From Lachnospiraceae bacterium (GTDB taxonomy: Bacteria > Bacillota_A > Clostridia > Lachnospirales > Lachnospiraceae), in the NCBI GenBank assembly GCA_900764695.1, contig CAAFOY010000062.1, positions 1 through 59,366 of the forward strand: 59,366 bases of DNA. The letters run 5' to 3'. The position numbers were made by a program, and so were the translations under genes. The notes beneath the pieces were generated by a model. The model was not told the DNA's origin and did no database searches. It saw only the letters and a program-made list of their open reading frames with translations. Each line of letters opens with the position of its first letter. Positions within the stretch are counted from its first letter, which is position 1. Positions 8,062-15,729 of the stretch are shown here, piece after piece.

Positions 8062-9141
8062 ATGGAGAATTACAGTATACACCTTCCAAGTTATTCAATT
8101 GGAAGCAAAGTTTATGATAAAATACCGGAAATTTGTGAGCCATACGGAACTAAAGTTATAGCCATTGGTGGTCACAAAGCTATTAATGCAGCAAAGGACA
8201 AGATAATTAAGGCTTGTGAAAAATCTAATCTGGAAATTTTGGATTTTATTTGGTATGGAGGAGAGGCTACATACGAAAATGTGGAAGAGTTAATGAAGAA
8301 TCCTTTAGTACAGCAGGCAGATATGATTTTTGCCATAGGTGGAGGTAAATCTACTGACACAGGCAAATGTCTTGGAATTAAAGCGAACAAACCGGTTTTT
8401 TCTTTCCCGACTATTGCATCTAACTGTTCAGCGTGTACAAGTGTTTCAATTATGTACTATCCTGACGGAAGATTTAAGGAACCATTCTTCTTTGCAGCAC
8501 CACCGGTACATGCATTTATTGATACAGAGATTTTGGTTCACTCACCATCACGTTATATGTGGGCAGGAATGGGTGATACTTATGCAAAATATTTTGAAAG
8601 CACTGTGTCTTCAAGAGGTGAAGCGTTAAATCATTATACACAGATGGGCGTTACGGCAAGCAAGATGTGCTACGAGCCTATTATGAGATATGGAAAAGAA
8701 GCTATGGAGTCAAATAATGAAGGAAAGGTTTCATATGCTTACGAGCAGGTTGTTCTTGCAATTATTGTTTCAACAGGAATTGCTTCTATTTTCCTCACTG
8801 CAGAACATATAATTGATTATAATACAGGGCTTGCGCATGCTATTTTTTATTCACTTACTTCATATCCACATATTGAGAAGAATCATCTTCATGGGGAAGT
8901 GGTAAGTTATGGTGTGCTTAATCTTTTACTTGTGGATGGTAATGAAGAAGACTTCAAAAAAGTATATGAGTTTAGTAAGAGTGTAGGACTTCCAACTAAA
9001 TTAAAAGACTTAGAGTTTGACAGCTCACAGCTTGAAGAAATAGCAAAAATTGCCGTTGAAATGAAAGATATAGACCACAATCCATACAAGATAACAAAAG
9101 AAATGGTGGAAGAGTCTATTAGAAAACTGGAAGCCATGTAA
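8062..9141 (+). CDS. Iron-containing alcohol/glycerol dehydrogenase family protein
   Basis: The 359-aa protein belongs to the family-III metal-dependent dehydrogenases (GldA/Fe-ADH). Visible features are the NAD-binding GGGKSTDTGK near residue 94, the Asp of GMGDTYAKYFE, and the two metal-ligand histidines in GLAHAIFY and HLHGEVVSYG. The length fits glycerol dehydrogenase-like enzymes, which oxidise vicinal alcohols with NAD. The exact alcohol cannot be read from sequence. It starts at ATG 8062 after AGAAAGGAAAC. Its 5' gap is occupied by structured repeat copy 1, so it may or may not be co-transcribed with the upstream dehydrogenase. Confidence 0.88.
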   Translation: MENYSIHLPSYSIGSKVYDKIPEICEPYGTKVIAIGGHKAINAAKDKIIKACEKSNLEILDFIWYGGEATYENVEELMKNPLVQQADMIFAIGGGKSTDTGKCLGIKANKPVFSFPTIASNCSACTSVSIMYYPDGRFKEPFFFAAPPVHAFIDTEILVHSPSRYMWAGMGDTYAKYFESTVSSRGEALNHYTQMGVTASKMCYEPIMRYGKEAMESNNEGKVSYAYEQVVLAIIVSTGIASIFLTAEHIIDYNTGLAHAIFYSLTSYPHIEKNHLHGEVVSYGVLNLLLVDGNEEDFKKVYEFSKSVGLPTKLKDLEFDSSQLEEIAKIAVEMKDIDHNPYKITKEMVEESIRKLEAM

Positions 9142-9218
9142 GAATATAAAAAACAGTAATATAATAGTTTACTTAGTTTTGTGTTAAAAATAATCAAAAT
9201 ATATATTAAAATTGTGGG

Positions 9219-9247
9219 TTGACGTATAAAAAATACAGAGTTATAAT
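9219..9247 (+). promoter_or_regulatory. Promoter of the Trp T-box operon
   Basis: TTGACG (9219-9224) and TATAAT (9242-9247) are separated by exactly 17 bp, just upstream of the T-box leader. Confidence 0.8.
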
Positions 9248-9253
9248 CTTCCC

Positions 9254-9641
9254 ATAGTTTACAGAAACAATTAAAGATGACCATTAGAAACCGATGATGC
9301 GGAGGTAAAAGTGAATCGTGCACTTACAGAGAGTAGGGGATGCTGAGAACCCACAGAACGCAGCTCACATAAATGGACCGCAGAGGGCATAGAACAAAGC
9401 GAGAGATAATTAATCAACGGCTGATAGTTCAGGAAAGTTTGTTAATAACTTTAATAATTATTTCAGAATTCGTTAGTATTTTATGACGTGAAGGCATACG
9501 TTAGTTGCACAGAGTATGATAGTACTCGTTGAGAGTGTGAGATTTTAATTTCACAAATCAAGGTGGCACCGCGGAATATATTTTAGTATTTTCGTCCTTG
9601 ATGATAGCATAGAAGATTATGCTATTGTTGAGGATTTTTTT
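9254..9641 (+). promoter_or_regulatory. T-box leader, tryptophan specifier
   Basis: Stem I has the AGAGAG motif and distal-loop sequence (GCTGAGAACC). Its basal helix pairs TGCGG (9298-9302) with CCGCA (9378-9382). TGG at 9374-9376, just before that helix and followed by A, is in the specifier position. The T-box AGGTGGCACCGCGG is at 9561-9574; its TGGC would pair with an NCCA end carrying discriminator G, as in tRNA-Trp. The terminator arms begin at 9595 and end in T7 at 9635-9641, with 17 contiguous pairs including G-U. Uncharged tRNA-Trp should turn on the ABC importer. Confidence 0.9.
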
Positions 9642-9728
9642 ATGCAATAAGAAATTCCTTTGGAATTCGTGTTACATAAAAAGTACTTTACTCTATAGGT
9701 TATCAGAATTGCTCAAACTTTAAAATAA

Positions 9729-9744
9729 GTAGTATAAATACTAC
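9729..9744. promoter_or_regulatory. 16-bp palindrome before the ABC binding-protein gene
   Basis: GTAGTATAAATACTAC is a near-perfect palindrome 20 bp before the start codon, between the T-box terminator and the ribosome binding site. It could be an operator or a stabilising 5' hairpin. Role unknown. Confidence 0.35.
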
Positions 9745-9764
9745 AAATAAAAAGGAGAAAGAAT

Positions 9765-10778
9765 ATGAGAAAGATGAAAAAAGTTTTAAGTGTTTTAGCA
9801 ACAGTAGTAATGGTAGCAACAGCATTAACAGCATGCGGAGGAAATGGAAAGTCAGGCTCTGCAACAGACAAGAAAGATACCAATGGTGACGGAGAAGTAA
9901 AAGTTGGTATTGTATCTATGATTGAAAACGGAGCTTTTATGGATATGAAAGAGGGAATCGTTGCAGAATTAAAGGCACAGGGTTATGAAGATTCACAGAT
10001 AGACTATAAATGTGCAGCAGGTGATGCATCAGCACTTTCAACAATCGTAACTAATATGACAGATGGCACATACGATATGATTTTTTCAATTGCAACACCA
10101 CCTACACAGGCATTAGTTAACTCAGAAACAGATACACCTGTTTTCTTCTGTGCAGTATCAGCGCCAACAGCAGCAGGTATACTTACAGATATGGATAAGC
10201 CGGACAAGAATGCAACAGGAACATCTAATGCAATTCCGGTTTCAAAAATTATTGACTTGGCACAGGCTACAACACCTGTAAAGAAAATCGGTCTTATTTA
10301 CAGCGGTAATGAAGATAACGCAACAAACACAGTTAAGCAGTGCGAAGAATATTTAAAATCAATTAATGTTGAATATGTAGAAAAAACAGCAGCTTCATCA
10401 AACGATGTTGAAACAGCAACTAACGCTTTAATCGCTGAAGGGGCAGAAGCAATTTTCGTACCAAATGATTCAATTATTCAGGATGGAGTAAGCAAGTTAA
10501 CAGAGATTTGTAATGAAAAGAAAATCCCAACATATTGTTCATCAGCAACAACAGTAGCTTCAGGATGTTTTGCAACACTTGCCATTGATGATAAGGGCAT
10601 TGGAAAGAAAACAGTTGATATTGCAATGGACTATGTAAACGGAAAAGAAGTTGCAGATATTCCTGCACAGGTAGTTGGCATTGATTATTGCTCAGTAAAC
10701 AAGTCAGCAATGAAGACATTAGGAATTAGCCAAGACCATATTAAAACAGATTACAAACTTAACGTTATTGAAAACTAA
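9765..10778 (+). CDS. ABC transporter substrate-binding lipoprotein, probable tryptophan importer (TrpX-like)
   Basis: The 337-aa protein has a lipoprotein signal with lipobox LTAC and acylation Cys24, then a periplasmic-binding-protein fold of the ABC_sub_bind type (VKVGIVSMIENGAFMDMK; repeated alpha/beta halves). It should sit on the outer membrane leaflet and deliver substrate to the permease. Substrate is inferred from the upstream T-box, whose specifier is TGG (Trp); this matches the predicted TrpXYZ transporters of Firmicutes. AAAAAGGAG precedes the ATG. It is the first gene of a three-gene operon. Confidence 0.85.
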   Translation: MRKMKKVLSVLATVVMVATALTACGGNGKSGSATDKKDTNGDGEVKVGIVSMIENGAFMDMKEGIVAELKAQGYEDSQIDYKCAAGDASALSTIVTNMTDGTYDMIFSIATPPTQALVNSETDTPVFFCAVSAPTAAGILTDMDKPDKNATGTSNAIPVSKIIDLAQATTPVKKIGLIYSGNEDNATNTVKQCEEYLKSINVEYVEKTAASSNDVETATNALIAEGAEAIFVPNDSIIQDGVSKLTEICNEKKIPTYCSSATTVASGCFATLAIDDKGIGKKTVDIAMDYVNGKEVADIPAQVVGIDYCSVNKSAMKTLGISQDHIKTDYKLNVIEN

Positions 10779-10789
10779 GAGGAAGAGAA

Positions 10790-11725
10790 ATGATAGAATT
10801 ACAATATTATTTATCCAATGTTCCGGATTGCTTGATTTACGGATTATTGGCAATGGGAATTTATATATCACTTAGAATATTGGATATACCGGATTTAACT
10901 ACAGAAGGAAGCTTCGGTTTCGGAGCTGTTATATCAGTTTTGGTGGCACTTGCAGGTCATCCTATTCTTGCACTTTTTGCAGGAATGATAGCGGGAGGTT
11001 TTGCAGGAGTAATAACAGGATTTTTACAGACAAAATTAAAGGTACATCCTGTTTTGGCAGGGATTATTACAATGAGTGGACTGTATTCAATTAATCTTGT
11101 GTGTTATTCATTAACAGAAAAAGGTGCAACAACCAACTTAAGCTATAATAAGATTACAGTTTTTGAAAAAATAAAGCAGTTACTTTTAATAAGAGGTCAG
11201 TTTGAAACAAGTATGGTTAAGACTGTAGTTAGTCTGATTATTGTAATTATAGTTTTGTTAATAGTTATTTGGTTCTTTAAAACACACATTGGACTTTGCA
11301 TTCGTGCAACAGGTGACAATCCTGACATGGTTAGAGCTTCATCAATTAATGTAGACAGAACAAAGATTGTCGGATTAATGTTAGCTAATGGTCTTATTGG
11401 ACTTTCAGGTGCTTTATCATCACAAAGTCTTGGCTATTCAGATGTTAATACTGCTAACGGAACTTTGATTTATGGCTTGGCAGCAGTTATTATCGGTGAA
11501 GCTATTTTTGGAAAAAGAGGAGCTACTATTGGACTTATTTCAGCAGTAACAGGTTCTGTTATTTATAAATTAATAGTTGCATTTGTTATAAGAGAAAATC
11601 TTTTCGGAGAATTAAGTAGTAACCTTATGAAGTTTACATGTGCGTTAATCGTGGCAATAACACTTGCAGTTCCTGCAATTAAACAGAAAATGGCAGAGAA
11701 TAAGCAAAGAAAGGCGGCAAGATAA
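10790..11725 (+). CDS. ABC transporter permease, probable tryptophan importer (TrpY-like)
   Basis: The 311-aa polytopic protein has roughly eight hydrophobic segments and resembles branched-chain-type permeases (BPD_transp_2). It contains the cytoplasmic-loop pattern IRATGDNPDMVRASSINVDRTK, split here as GDNPDMVRAS then INVDRTK, which contacts the ATPase. It lies 11 bp after the binding protein, and its stop overlaps the ATPase start (TAATG at 11723-11727). Same operon and T-box control as its neighbours. Confidence 0.87.
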   Translation: MIELQYYLSNVPDCLIYGLLAMGIYISLRILDIPDLTTEGSFGFGAVISVLVALAGHPILALFAGMIAGGFAGVITGFLQTKLKVHPVLAGIITMSGLYSINLVCYSLTEKGATTNLSYNKITVFEKIKQLLLIRGQFETSMVKTVVSLIIVIIVLLIVIWFFKTHIGLCIRATGDNPDMVRASSINVDRTKIVGLMLANGLIGLSGALSSQSLGYSDVNTANGTLIYGLAAVIIGEAIFGKRGATIGLISAVTGSVIYKLIVAFVIRENLFGELSSNLMKFTCALIVAITLAVPAIKQKMAENKQRKAAR

Positions 11726-12525
11726 TGTTAGATATTCAGAATATTTCAAAAACATTTGAAAAGGGAACAGTTAATGAACATGTGGCAATTAATAATTTAA
11801 GCTTAAAGCTTGAAGACGGGGAATTTGTTACAGTAGTTGGTTCAAACGGTGCCGGAAAAAGTACTTTGTTTAATGCTATTTGTGGAAGCTTTATAGTAGA
11901 TGAGGGACACATTTTCTTAGATGATATGGATATTACTTATAAAAGTGAACATTCAAGAGCAAAGATGATAGGACGTGTTTTTCAGGATCCAATGAAGGGA
12001 ACAGCTCCTAATATGACAATTGAAGAAAATCTTGCATTGGCATACACAAGAGCTTCAAAGCAGTCGCCTTTTTCAAGAGCAATAACAAAGAAAAAGATTC
12101 AGTTCTTTAGAGAAAATCTCGCCCGTTATAATATGGGAATTGAAGATAGAATGAAAACAAAAATCGGGCTTCTTTCAGGTGGTCAAAGACAGGTTGTAAC
12201 ATTATTAATGTGTACATTATCAATTCCAAAACTTTTGCTTTTGGATGAACACACAGCTGCTCTTGATCCTGCAACAGCAGAAAAAGTAATGGACATTACA
12301 AAAACAATTGTTCAGGAAAATAATATAACAACAATGATGATAACACATAACCTGAAACAATCCCTTACAACCGGAACAAGAACAATAATGCTTGATTCCG
12401 GCGAAATAATACTTGACCTTTCAGGAGAAGAAAGAAAGAATACAACAATGGAAGACATGATAAAAATGTACTCCATAAAGAAGCAGAAAGAATTTGATAA
12501 CGACAGAATATTGTTAAGTCAGTAG
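11725..12525 (+). CDS. ABC transporter ATP-binding protein, probable tryptophan importer (TrpZ-like)
   Basis: The 266-aa ATPase has Walker A GSNGAGKST (residues 39-47), a Q-loop (VFQDPMKGT), signature LSGGQRQ, Walker B LLLLDEHTAALDP and the switch His in MMITHNL. It powers uptake with the two preceding proteins. Its start codon overlaps the permease stop, implying translational coupling. A strong terminator follows within 15 bp, closing the operon. Confidence 0.93.
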   Translation: MLDIQNISKTFEKGTVNEHVAINNLSLKLEDGEFVTVVGSNGAGKSTLFNAICGSFIVDEGHIFLDDMDITYKSEHSRAKMIGRVFQDPMKGTAPNMTIEENLALAYTRASKQSPFSRAITKKKIQFFRENLARYNMGIEDRMKTKIGLLSGGQRQVVTLLMCTLSIPKLLLLDEHTAALDPATAEKVMDITKTIVQENNITTMMITHNLKQSLTTGTRTIMLDSGEIILDLSGEERKNTTMEDMIKMYSIKKQKEFDNDRILLSQ

Positions 12526-12536
12526 AAAGCAATTTC

Positions 12537-12580
12537 ACCACAACATTTTAAAATTGATTAGAATGTTGTGGTATTTTTTT
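12537..12580 (+). terminator. Terminator of the ABC importer operon
   Basis: ACCACAACATT (12537-12547) pairs perfectly with 12562-12572, followed by an AT-rich run ending in T7 at 12580. Confidence 0.92.
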
Positions 12581-12840
12581 GTGAAATTTAGTTGGTTAAT
12601 ATCACATAGACTATAAAGAATATCTCTGGATACGCAGTCAGCAAACCTTCAACACCTATCTTAAAATCTAACAAAATCTTCGACTTAATAAAAAATTATA
12701 CCTACAAAATCAAACAGATGTCTAAAAATACTACAAATATATAAAATGTACATTGATATAAAAAAGATACAGTGATATAAAAAATATACAGATGTATAAA
12801 AAGTGTAAAAACACATTTTAAAACTTGCAGGAGGAGAAAG
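12581..12840. promoter_or_regulatory. TetR upstream region with three 19-bp iterons
   Basis: TGATATAAAAAAGATACAG begins at 12754. A near-identical unit begins at 12773 and a weaker one (ATGTATAAAAAGTG) at 12792, all exactly 19 bp apart. They end about 30 bp before the TetR start, which has AGGAGGAGA as its ribosome binding site. Tandem spaced sites are compatible with an operator for TetR or for another regulator. No clear promoter hexamers could be assigned, and the segment 12581-12750 shows nothing else convincing. Confidence 0.5.
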
Positions 12841-13425
12841 ATGGCAAATTCTAATATTACAAAAAAAGCTTTGGCACAAAGCTTAAAAGAATTAGGCTCA
12901 ACAAAGATTTTGGATAAAATCACAGTGGCTGACATAACAAATCATTGTGGTGTTAACAGGCAAACATTTTACTATCATTTTAATGATAAGTATGAATTAT
13001 TAAATTGGATATATACAGAAGACTTATTCAAGCCTTTAACAAAGGATTTGGATTTCTTTAATTGGGGAGACAAGTTAGTTGGATTATTAAAGTATATGAA
13101 GAATATGAAACCATTCTTTATGAATACAATCAAGTCCTCTAACAATTTTTTCGCTGAATATATGGACAAGGTTTTAATTGAATTAATGCACAAGGCAATA
13201 AAAGATTTGGACTTATACAATCATTTAGGAGAAAAAGAAAAAGATATATATGCAAGATTTTTTGCATATGGATTAACAGGTGTAATTGTTGACTGGACAA
13301 TGGCAGGCATGAAAGAAGATGAAGAAGAATTATCGAAAACTCTTCAGTCAATGGTTATTAATACTGAACGTATAGGATACGAATTTTATATGCAACGTAA
13401 AAAAGAGAAAGAAGGAATTAAATAA
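12841..13425 (+). CDS. TetR/AcrR family transcriptional regulator
   Basis: The 194-aa protein has an N-terminal helix-turn-helix (ITVADITNHCGVNRQTFYYHF, residues ~27-47, given as ITVADITNHCGV then NRQTFYYHF) and an all-helical ligand/dimer domain resembling the DhaS/TetR_C_8 group. It precedes the lipoprotein-MmpL pair on the same strand (66 bp gap), so it probably controls that exporter and its own expression. Ligand unknown. Confidence 0.87.
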   Translation: MANSNITKKALAQSLKELGSTKILDKITVADITNHCGVNRQTFYYHFNDKYELLNWIYTEDLFKPLTKDLDFFNWGDKLVGLLKYMKNMKPFFMNTIKSSNNFFAEYMDKVLIELMHKAIKDLDLYNHLGEKEKDIYARFFAYGLTGVIVDWTMAGMKEDEEELSKTLQSMVINTERIGYEFYMQRKKEKEGIK

Positions 13426-13491
13426 TTCTCAATCAACAAAGTTTTCAAAGTGATTAATTTTATAATACAACAAAAAAAGGAGTAAGCAGTC

Positions 13492-15729
13492 ATGAAAAAG
13501 TGTGTGAAGAAAAGTATAGGATTAATGCTTGTAGCATCTATGACAGTTAGCAGCTTAACAGGTTGCGGAAGTACAGCAGAGGAAAGCAAAGATACTACAT
13601 CGAAAAACAATGTGGAAAAAACAGACAATTCAAAAACAAGCAATGTAGAAGAAATTTTGACAAACAAGATGGATACTTCAAAAGACTCAGAAAAGAAGGA
13701 ATCCGTATATGTTGAAATGGATGCAGAAGGTAATGTTACAAAAACAACTGTAAGTGATGAATTAAAAGTAAGCGGAAGTGAAAAAATTACAGATTATTCA
13801 AACTTAAGTGACATAAAAAATCTTAGTGGAGATGAAAAATTTACAAAATCAGACGATGGAAAAATCGTATGGGAAAACAAAGGTAAAAACATTTCTTATC
13901 AGGGTACAACAACAGAAGCAACACCAATAAATGTTAAAGTTACATATTATCTTGATGGAAAGAAAATTTCTCCAAGCGACTTAGCCGGAAAAAGTGGTGA
14001 AGTAAAGATTGTATACAATTATAGCAACACAGCAAAAACAGAAGATGGACAGTTTGTTCCATTTCTTGCTTTAACGGGAATGGTTTTGGATGACAACTTC
14101 AGCAACGTAAAAGTAGATAACGGTAAAGTCGTAAGCTATGATGACTCAAATATTGTTATAGGTTATGCGGCACCGGGACTTAAAGATCATCTTTTAAATA
14201 CAATCTATAATGCAGAAGATTATATTAAAGATGCTGATATTCCTGAAGAGGTAACAGTAACAGCAGACGTTAAGGACTTCTCAATGAATATGACATTAAC
14301 AGTTGCAAGTTCGGACATTGGGGACATGAACTTAAAAGATACATTAGATTTGTCAGATGTTCAGAAACAGATGGACGAATTACAGGATGGAGCAAATGAT
14401 TTAGTGGATGGTGCTAAGCAGTTAAATGACGGCACAACTAAGTTAAAGACAGGTTCAAAGAAGATTAATGAGGGGGCAAAAGATTTATCAAAGTACACAT
14501 TACAGTTAAGCAATGGCACTAAGGAAATGGCAACACAGTATACAGTATTTAACAAAGCTTTACTTGCCGGTGTAAAATCAGCAAAGAGTGGTGCAGATAA
14601 ATTATATGCAGGAACTAAGAGCATAAAAACAGCTACAGGAACACTTGATACCGGAGCAAAAAGTTTGAAAAAGGGTATTTCTGATGCAAAAACAGGTTCT
14701 TCACAGATTTCATCAGGATTAAAGAGTGCAAAAGCAGCTTTTGAAGATACAAAGAAATCACAGGGACTTGTAAATGGTTCAAAAACACTTGCAGCAGGAA
14801 CAAAAGAAGCTTCAGCAGGCGTTGACCAGTTAGTTGACACATTAAAGAATACACCTGATTCAATTCAGAAGAATATTGATGAAGTAATAGATCAGGTTAA
14901 AACAGCATCAGGTGGAACAATCGCTTCTGAAAAAGTTTTAAATACAACAGTTGAAAAAATTAACACAGCAGTTACAAATGGTATGGAATTGTCACAAGTA
15001 CTTGCAGCTAACGGATTAAATTCAAAAACATATTACCAGTTAGTTCAGGCATACTACAGTGTTCAGACTTTAGAACAGGTAAAAACACAGTTCACAAAGC
15101 AGATTGCAACAAGTGCTTCTGATATTAAGAAATTAACAGACGGTATGGATGCATTGAAAACAGGTTCATCAGCACTTAGCACAGGAATTGGAACACTTTA
15201 TGTAGGAATCAAACAGTTATCAACAGGAGCTGACAGCTTAGATTCAGGAATGTCACAGCTTAAGACAGGTTCAACATCACTTGCAGAAGGCACAGGAAAA
15301 CTTAAGACAGGAGCTTCTGATTTAAACGATGGAATGAAGACTTTAAGTGAAGGTGCAGGAACACTTTCGAAGAAGATTGGAGATGCAAGTCCTAAGATTA
15401 AGGCAGGAATCGGAACAATCGATACAGCAGCATCACAAATTAGTGATGGAGCAAAAACACTTGCAAGTGGAACAACTGAATTAAAAGACGGTATTGTTAC
15501 ATTAGCAGATGGAACAAAAGAATTAAAAGATGGAACAATTAAGTTAAATGACGAAGGTATTAGTAAGATTACTAAGACATTCAAGGAAGACGCACCTGAT
15601 GCAATTGATAAAATTCAGGAAACATTGAATAATGGAAAGAAGTATAATTCATTTAGCGGAATCGATAAGAATATGAGCGGAAACGTTAAATTTATTCTTA
15701 AGGTTCAGGAAATAAGCAATGATAAATAA
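13492..15729 (+). CDS. Lipoprotein with YhgE-type Leu-x-x-Gly heptad repeats, MmpL partner
   Basis: The 745-aa protein has a lipoprotein signal with lipobox LTGC and Cys25, a Ser/Thr/Lys-rich linker, a beta-rich segment (~100-275), then a very long helical region with repeated heptads of the form x-x-x-Leu-x-x-Gly (DGAKQLNDGTTKLKTGS and many more, ~290-700). Such heptads are typical of YhgE/Pip proteins and of proteins paired with MmpL exporters. There is no C-terminal membrane domain, so it is probably an extracytoplasmic stalk or adaptor for the RND pump. Its stop overlaps the pump start (TAATG), implying tight coupling. Function inferred from context. Confidence 0.75.
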   Translation: MKKCVKKSIGLMLVASMTVSSLTGCGSTAEESKDTTSKNNVEKTDNSKTSNVEEILTNKMDTSKDSEKKESVYVEMDAEGNVTKTTVSDELKVSGSEKITDYSNLSDIKNLSGDEKFTKSDDGKIVWENKGKNISYQGTTTEATPINVKVTYYLDGKKISPSDLAGKSGEVKIVYNYSNTAKTEDGQFVPFLALTGMVLDDNFSNVKVDNGKVVSYDDSNIVIGYAAPGLKDHLLNTIYNAEDYIKDADIPEEVTVTADVKDFSMNMTLTVASSDIGDMNLKDTLDLSDVQKQMDELQDGANDLVDGAKQLNDGTTKLKTGSKKINEGAKDLSKYTLQLSNGTKEMATQYTVFNKALLAGVKSAKSGADKLYAGTKSIKTATGTLDTGAKSLKKGISDAKTGSSQISSGLKSAKAAFEDTKKSQGLVNGSKTLAAGTKEASAGVDQLVDTLKNTPDSIQKNIDEVIDQVKTASGGTIASEKVLNTTVEKINTAVTNGMELSQVLAANGLNSKTYYQLVQAYYSVQTLEQVKTQFTKQIATSASDIKKLTDGMDALKTGSSALSTGIGTLYVGIKQLSTGADSLDSGMSQLKTGSTSLAEGTGKLKTGASDLNDGMKTLSEGAGTLSKKIGDASPKIKAGIGTIDTAASQISDGAKTLASGTTELKDGIVTLADGTKELKDGTIKLNDEGISKITKTFKEDAPDAIDKIQETLNNGKKYNSFSGIDKNMSGNVKFILKVQEISNDK

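Noticed and set aside
12590..12720. Coding-like stretch (YKEYLWIRSQQTFNTYLKI) in the gap before TetR
   Set aside because: Only ~20 codons without a start, ribosome binding site or recognised family; too short to call a remnant.
14361..14840. 159-aa minus-strand ORF opposite the heptad lipoprotein
   Set aside because: Shadow of the repetitive Gly/Leu/Lys codons of the real gene.
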